From the NCBI GenBank assembly GCA_000405685.1, contig ASPF01000029.1, positions 1 through 7,132 of the forward strand: a stretch of DNA of 7,132 nucleotides, written 5' to 3'. This DNA comes from Candidatus Geocrenenecus sp. JGI 0000106-J15 (GTDB lineage Archaea > Thermoproteota > Nitrososphaeria_A > Caldarchaeales > Wolframiiraptoraceae). This document shows positions 4,052 to 7,132 of the stretch, piece after piece. The notes beneath the pieces are model-generated. The model saw nothing but the letters and a program-made list of their open reading frames with translations, had not been told where the DNA came from and did not search any database. Within the stretch, counting starts at the first letter, position 1. The number at the start of each line of letters is the position of its first letter. A program made the translations under genes and the position numbers.

Positions 4052-7000
4052 TTATCTACCTCCTACACTGACATCAGTACTGACGGAAATCATTAACTGC
4101 TTAAACTCTTCTTCCATCTTCTTCTCTAGTTCATCGAATAGGTCAAGTCTATCATTAGGTATAGTCGACTTAGATCTTATCAATTCAGCTATAATCTTCA
4201 TCGCTCTTATATCCTTCAACTGTATACCTCTCTCGAGAGCATGGGCAGCTAACTCGTAGAATTTAACGTATAGCCTAATCATTTCAACTTGTTTCTCCGG
4301 TTTACAGACAGAATCTACATCATCATATGCTGACTGCTGTAGGAATCCTTCTCTAATCATTCTAGCAACATCTAGGATGAGCTTCTCATCATCTGGTAAA
4401 GCTTCTGGACCGAGAAGCCTAACAATCTCAAGTAGCTCATCTTCACGTCTAAGAATCTGGTAGAATTCATGTCTTAGCTTAAACCACTCCTTATCAATGT
4501 TCTCCTCCCACCAACTTGAAACAGTTTCAACATACGCACTATATGATTGTATCCAGTTAATAGCTGGATAATGTCTAGAATATGCAAGGTTTGGATCGAG
4601 AGCCCAGAAAACTCGAACAAATCTAAGCGTATGAGTTGTTACAGGCTCTGTAAAGTCTCCTCCAGGAGGTGAGACAGCTCCAACAATAGTTACTGAGCCG
4701 ATTCTCTCAGGATTACCCAGAGTCTTAACTCTGCCCGCTCTCTCATAGAATTCCGCAAGCCTAGAGCTAAGATAGCTTGGATAGCCTTCTTCAGCTGGAA
4801 GTTCTTCTAGTCTTCCGCTAATCTCTCTTAATGCTTCAGCCCACCTACTCGTAGAATCAGCTACTAGCAAGACATCGTAACCCATATCTCTATAATATTC
4901 TGCAATCGTTACTCCAGTATAGATGCTTGCTTCTCTAGCAGCTACAGGCATATTGCTAGTATTTGCTATCAGTATAGTTCTCTCCATTAAAGGTCTACCA
5001 GAGTAGGGGTCAGTCATCTCCGGGAACTTAATCAAGATCTCAGACTCCTCGTTGCCTCTCTCACCGCACCCGATATGTAGAATAACTCTAGCATCACTCC
5101 ACTTAGCTAGCTGATGGAGGGTGACCGTATTATGAAGTAGGCAGGGAGTGTGGCCACCGACAAAGTTATGTACGTAGGGGACAGTTAAATCATATACAGT
5201 GAAATCACCTGAAATAATTTCAACGTCTTCAACTTTATCGAAGAATACTTCTTCTAATGCTTGAGCTGATATTGCTAAATCTTGATCCAATCTGCCTTGA
5301 GATGATGGGATTATTCTATTAAGCATAAAGATGCTTAGATGCTCTCCCGTAGATATGTAGTTGTAAATGTTTATTCCTACTTCTCTAAGATTTAAGAATC
5401 TATTTTTCTCAAGAAGATTTCTAATAAGCTGAAGGTTTAACGGAGTAGTCTGCCTTAAAGTTCTATTCTCATCTTGAGTCTCAAGATATTTTTTAATTGA
5501 AGCAACTTTATCTATCTCTCTAATCTCTTTAAGTACTATTGAATAGAACTTCTCAATCTCATCTATTCCTGAGATTATTATTCTACTCTTATTCTTCTCT
5601 TCATCGATTCTAACTGTGTATAGTATACCTAGTCTCGTCAATAAATATGATAACACATGTATAAGTTCTCTTGACGTAGAAGATATCTCAATTACATCTT
5701 TATTGAGTAATCCACCGCCTAAATAGTATCCTCTTATGAATCCTGCTATCACATCATCTGGTGATCTAAGAATTATAGATGGAACGGTCAACTTCTTAGA
5801 CTTCTTCATAGCTGGGAACCCTAGAAAGATTAAGATTTTTACTAATGCTCTACTATTTATCTCAATACATCTTACAGTCTTGAACATCTTCTCTCTACCA
5901 TCTAGCTGGAAGAGCTCTCTGAGTAGTTGGGTGAACCTTGAGATGACCAGTAGATTATTATTAAAGAATTTCACGCTACGTTTAGTAATCTTTCCATTAG
6001 ACATTAGTAATCCTAGAAACTCAGCAAGCTTAGACGTCATGTATCGAGGCAATTTTATGCTTTTTCCTCTGGACGAGCTTTTAACAGTAAACTCGAATGG
6101 AAGCTCTCTACCTAGGAATTCAGACAGCTTGATAAAGAATTTTAATGAGGGTTTACTCATACAAATCCAGTAGCTCATTAAAGTGTTATAGTTTAATCCA
6201 ATAGTTCTAGCTAAAGCTTTAATTGAGCCAACTTTTTGTCTTGCTTCTTCCATTATCTCTTTAACGAGCTTAAGATCTTCATCTCCACATATGTATAGAT
6301 CCTCGACGTCCTCTAGTGGAATAGGTTGATAGTTACTTCGGATAGTTATCTTACGGGGCATAGTTAGAAAGTCTCCTCTAACTATGCTTATAGCAGGAGT
6401 CTCTAATATCCTACCAGTCTCAGGATCAAGCTTAAACAATTTATGCAATGGTGTAACCTTTATCTCTCTACCAGAAGAAGTAACTAGCTTCACTAAATAT
6501 TTTGATCTCCCTCTATAGATGTGTGATGCCTCAAACTCTCTCAATCCTTCACTACTGAAACTTATTATCTTTAATCTACTTATAGGAACAATTAATTCTT
6601 CATCTTCCTCATTTATATCATGGTTAGTTATCGCTTCTCTGAATAATTCATCTATCGGTACTAATGTTCCATCGGAAAGTAGAATAGGTGTTCCAGGAGG
6701 TACACATTTGCCTGTACCGAAGGCTCCTGGTATGCATCCTGTTCCTCCCTTTGCCATTGGGAATAGTGTATCTAAGACTCTTTGACCAGTTATAAGTGGG
6801 ACTAATGGGTCTAGTCTTTCACCGAAAGGTCTAGGCTGCCTGACAGGCCATCTATGATGCATTTTTAACTGTTCTTCTCCACCGTTCGTCTTGGTTACTG
6901 CTATTATTTCTTCAACTGTGTATTCTCCTTCTTCAGCAATCTCTAATATTTCTCCTCTTCTACTATTTGGTGGAACCATTATTTTATGCTGAATTAATGG

Positions 7001-7132
7001 TGTTTCTTCAACTATCCCGATAGTATCTCCAGGCTCAACTCTCTGACCTTTCTTAACTGTCGGTGTAAACTTCCACTTCTTATCTAGAGATATGGGTGGA
7101 ACATGTACTCCACGTTTAATAAATGATCCAAC
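4052..7132 (-). CDS. atpA: A-type (V-type) ATP synthase catalytic subunit A, intein-containing, 5' end outside window
   Basis: This is the catalytic ATP-hydrolysing/synthesising subunit of the A1 head. The reading frame is open to the window edge (GSFIKRGVHVPPISL, FTPTVKKGQRVEPGDTIGIV before the Met at 6979), so roughly 100 N-terminal residues are missing. Of 1026 visible codons, 142 are N-extein, 526 intein and 358 C-extein; with the missing part the mature protein would have the usual length of about 600. The N-extein carries the non-homologous bulge region (VEETPLIQHKIMVPP) and KWPVR-like RWPVRQPRP. The rejoined Walker A loop is GAFGTGK-T. The C-extein has GCGERGNE with the catalytic Glu, DVLLVADSTSRWAEALREIS (Walker B region), VGAVSPPGGDFTEPV and the C-terminal helical domain. 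The stop TAA is at 4052-4054. A start at Met 6979 was rejected because conserved family sequence continues upstream. Activity depends on intein removal, since the P-loop is split. Confidence 0.97.
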   Translation of the reverse strand, partial: VGSFIKRGVHVPPISLDKKWKFTPTVKKGQRVEPGDTIGIVEETPLIQHKIMVPPNSRRGEILEIAEEGEYTVEEIIAVTKTNGGEEQLKMHHRWPVRQPRPFGERLDPLVPLITGQRVLDTLFPMAKGGTGCIPGAFGTGKCVPPGTPILLSDGTLVPIDELFREAITNHDINEEDEELIVPISRLKIISFSSEGLREFEASHIYRGRSKYLVKLVTSSGREIKVTPLHKLFKLDPETGRILETPAISIVRGDFLTMPRKITIRSNYQPIPLEDVEDLYICGDEDLKLVKEIMEEARQKVGSIKALARTIGLNYNTLMSYWICMSKPSLKFFIKLSEFLGRELPFEFTVKSSSRGKSIKLPRYMTSKLAEFLGLLMSNGKITKRSVKFFNNNLLVISRFTQLLRELFQLDGREKMFKTVRCIEINSRALVKILIFLGFPAMKKSKKLTVPSIILRSPDDVIAGFIRGYYLGGGLLNKDVIEISSTSRELIHVLSYLLTRLGILYTVRIDEEKNKSRIIISGIDEIEKFYSIVLKEIREIDKVASIKKYLETQDENRTLRQTTPLNLQLIRNLLEKNRFLNLREVGINIYNYISTGEHLSIFMLNRIIPSSQGRLDQDLAISAQALEEVFFDKVEDVEIISGDFTVYDLTVPYVHNFVGGHTPCLLHNTVTLHQLAKWSDARVILHIGCGERGNEESEILIKFPEMTDPYSGRPLMERTILIANTSNMPVAAREASIYTGVTIAEYYRDMGYDVLLVADSTSRWAEALREISGRLEELPAEEGYPSYLSSRLAEFYERAGRVKTLGNPERIGSVTIVGAVSPPGGDFTEPVTTHTLRFVRVFWALDPNLAYSRHYPAINWIQSYSAYVETVSSWWEENIDKEWFKLRHEFYQILRREDELLEIVRLLGPEALPDDEKLILDVARMIREGFLQQSAYDDVDSVCKPEKQVEMIRLYVKFYELAAHALERGIQLKDIRAMKIIAELIRSKSTIPNDRLDLFDELEKKMEEEFKQLMISVSTDVSVGGR
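4058..4064 (-). promoter_or_regulatory. Shine-Dalgarno site of atpB
   Basis: AGGAGGT lies on the minus strand inside the last codons of atpA (Val-Gly-Gly-Arg), 7 nt before the atpB ATG. It makes atpA-atpB translation coupled. Confidence 0.75.
5609..6028 (-). other. LAGLIDADG (DOD) homing endonuclease domain within the intein, catalytic Asp residues lost
   Basis: Block C is LAEFLGLLMSNG (intein residues 227-238) and block E is AGFIRGYYLGGG (321-332). In active enzymes each ends in Asp-Gly, the Asp binding the metal for DNA cleavage. Here the positions hold Asn237 (AAT, 5996-5998) and Gly331 (GGT, 5714-5716); each is one base from an Asp codon. Block D with its lysines (KKSKKLTVP, 301-309) and block H (SSTSRELIHVLSYLLTRLGI, 342-361) remain. 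The fold seems kept, so DNA binding may persist, but cutting is not expected. Confidence 0.8.
6110..6235 (-). other. HTH-like segment embedded in the intein
   Basis: Intein residues 158-199 (VGSIKALARTIGLNYNTLMS, then a MSKPSLKFFIKLSEFLG stretch) follow the pattern of a lambda-repressor/Xre type helix-turn-helix: an Ala-Arg-x-x-Gly-Leu turn, a recognition helix, then Lys-Pro-Ser leading into an LxxFLG helix. It sits between the splicing block B and endonuclease block C, where inteins may carry extra DNA-recognition modules. Judged by pattern alone. Confidence 0.5.

Larger units (their letters stand above)
5129..6706 (-). other. Intein in ATP synthase subunit A at the P-loop (VMA-b type site), 526 residues
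   Basis: Numbering from the intein Cys1 (codon 6704-6706): block A CVPPGTPILLSDG (1-13); block B TSSGREIKVTPLHKLF (76-91) with Thr85 and His88 of the TxxH motif; block F VEIISGDFTVYDL with Asp506 and YVHNFVGG; block G ending LLHN with penultimate His525 and Asn526; the first C-extein residue is Thr. All residues of a class 1 cis-splicing intein are therefore present. The site, between Lys and Thr of the Walker A loop, is the one used by Pyrococcus and Thermoplasma A-subunit inteins, and the ends (Cys-Val start, HNFVGG and LLHN) resemble those as I remember them. Between blocks B and F lie an HTH-like segment and a LAGLIDADG endonuclease domain with altered catalytic positions. The coding sequence looks more A/T-rich than the flanking exteins, though this was not counted. 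Splicing should be autocatalytic. Confidence 0.95.

Noticed and set aside
5736..6173. Plus-strand open frame opposite the intein
   Set aside because: Mirror of the intein coding sequence; no family resemblance and no promoter or ribosome site.
6519..6785. Plus-strand open frame opposite the start of the intein and the P-loop
   Set aside because: Antisense shadow of strongly conserved atpA/intein codons.
4052..6979. Starting subunit A at the Met codon 6977-6979
   Set aside because: Conserved A-subunit sequence (FIKRGVHVPP, VKKGQRVEPGDTIGIVEETPLI) continues in frame to the window edge, so the true start is outside.

Overview
The window looks like chromosomal DNA of a hyperthermophilic crenarchaeote (Thermoprotei, perhaps Desulfurococcales-like). 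Four things point this way: genes for the two large subunits of an archaeal A-type (V-like) ATP synthase, a 24-nt CRISPR repeat ending in ATTGAAAG, a VapBC toxin-antitoxin pair, and TATA-box promoters with TTG starts. The genus cannot be fixed from the sequence alone.

Left part (1-1082). The window opens inside a CRISPR array and shows its last four repeats and three complete spacers. By repeat polarity this is the leader-distal, oldest end. A vapBC pair follows on the minus strand: an AbrB-fold antitoxin overlapping a PIN-domain toxin by 17 nt.

Middle part (1083-2646). A decayed IS6-like insertion sequence (about 1083-1750) carries a transposase pseudogene with three in-frame stops, frameshifts and lost catalytic residues. 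Next to its right end is an intact plus-strand gene for a small Rossmann-fold methyltransferase with a DPP motif. A 12-13 bp word, CTTATTTGGACA, occurs three times in this stretch and is not well explained. The methyltransferase gene converges on the ATPase operon, and the gap between them holds a long purine (plus) / pyrimidine (minus) tract that may act as the operon's terminator.

Right part (2647-7132). The minus strand encodes ATP synthase subunit A (5' end outside the window) and, 1 nt downstream, subunit B. The A gene is interrupted in frame by a 526-residue intein placed inside the Walker A P-loop, between Lys and Thr of GAFGTGK/T, the conserved site used by other archaeal ATPase A-subunit inteins. 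Its splicing residues look intact (Cys1, TxxH, His-Asn end, Thr+1). Both catalytic aspartates of the LAGLIDADG endonuclease appear to be replaced, by Asn and Gly. The element therefore looks like an intein that must still splice for the cell to make ATP synthase but can probably no longer home. The intein also has a helix-turn-helix-like segment inserted ahead of its endonuclease domain.

No wholly new multi-gene system stands out. The most notable points are the apparently dead homing intein in the P-loop, its embedded HTH-like segment, and the repeat-rich IS scar beside the methyltransferase gene.
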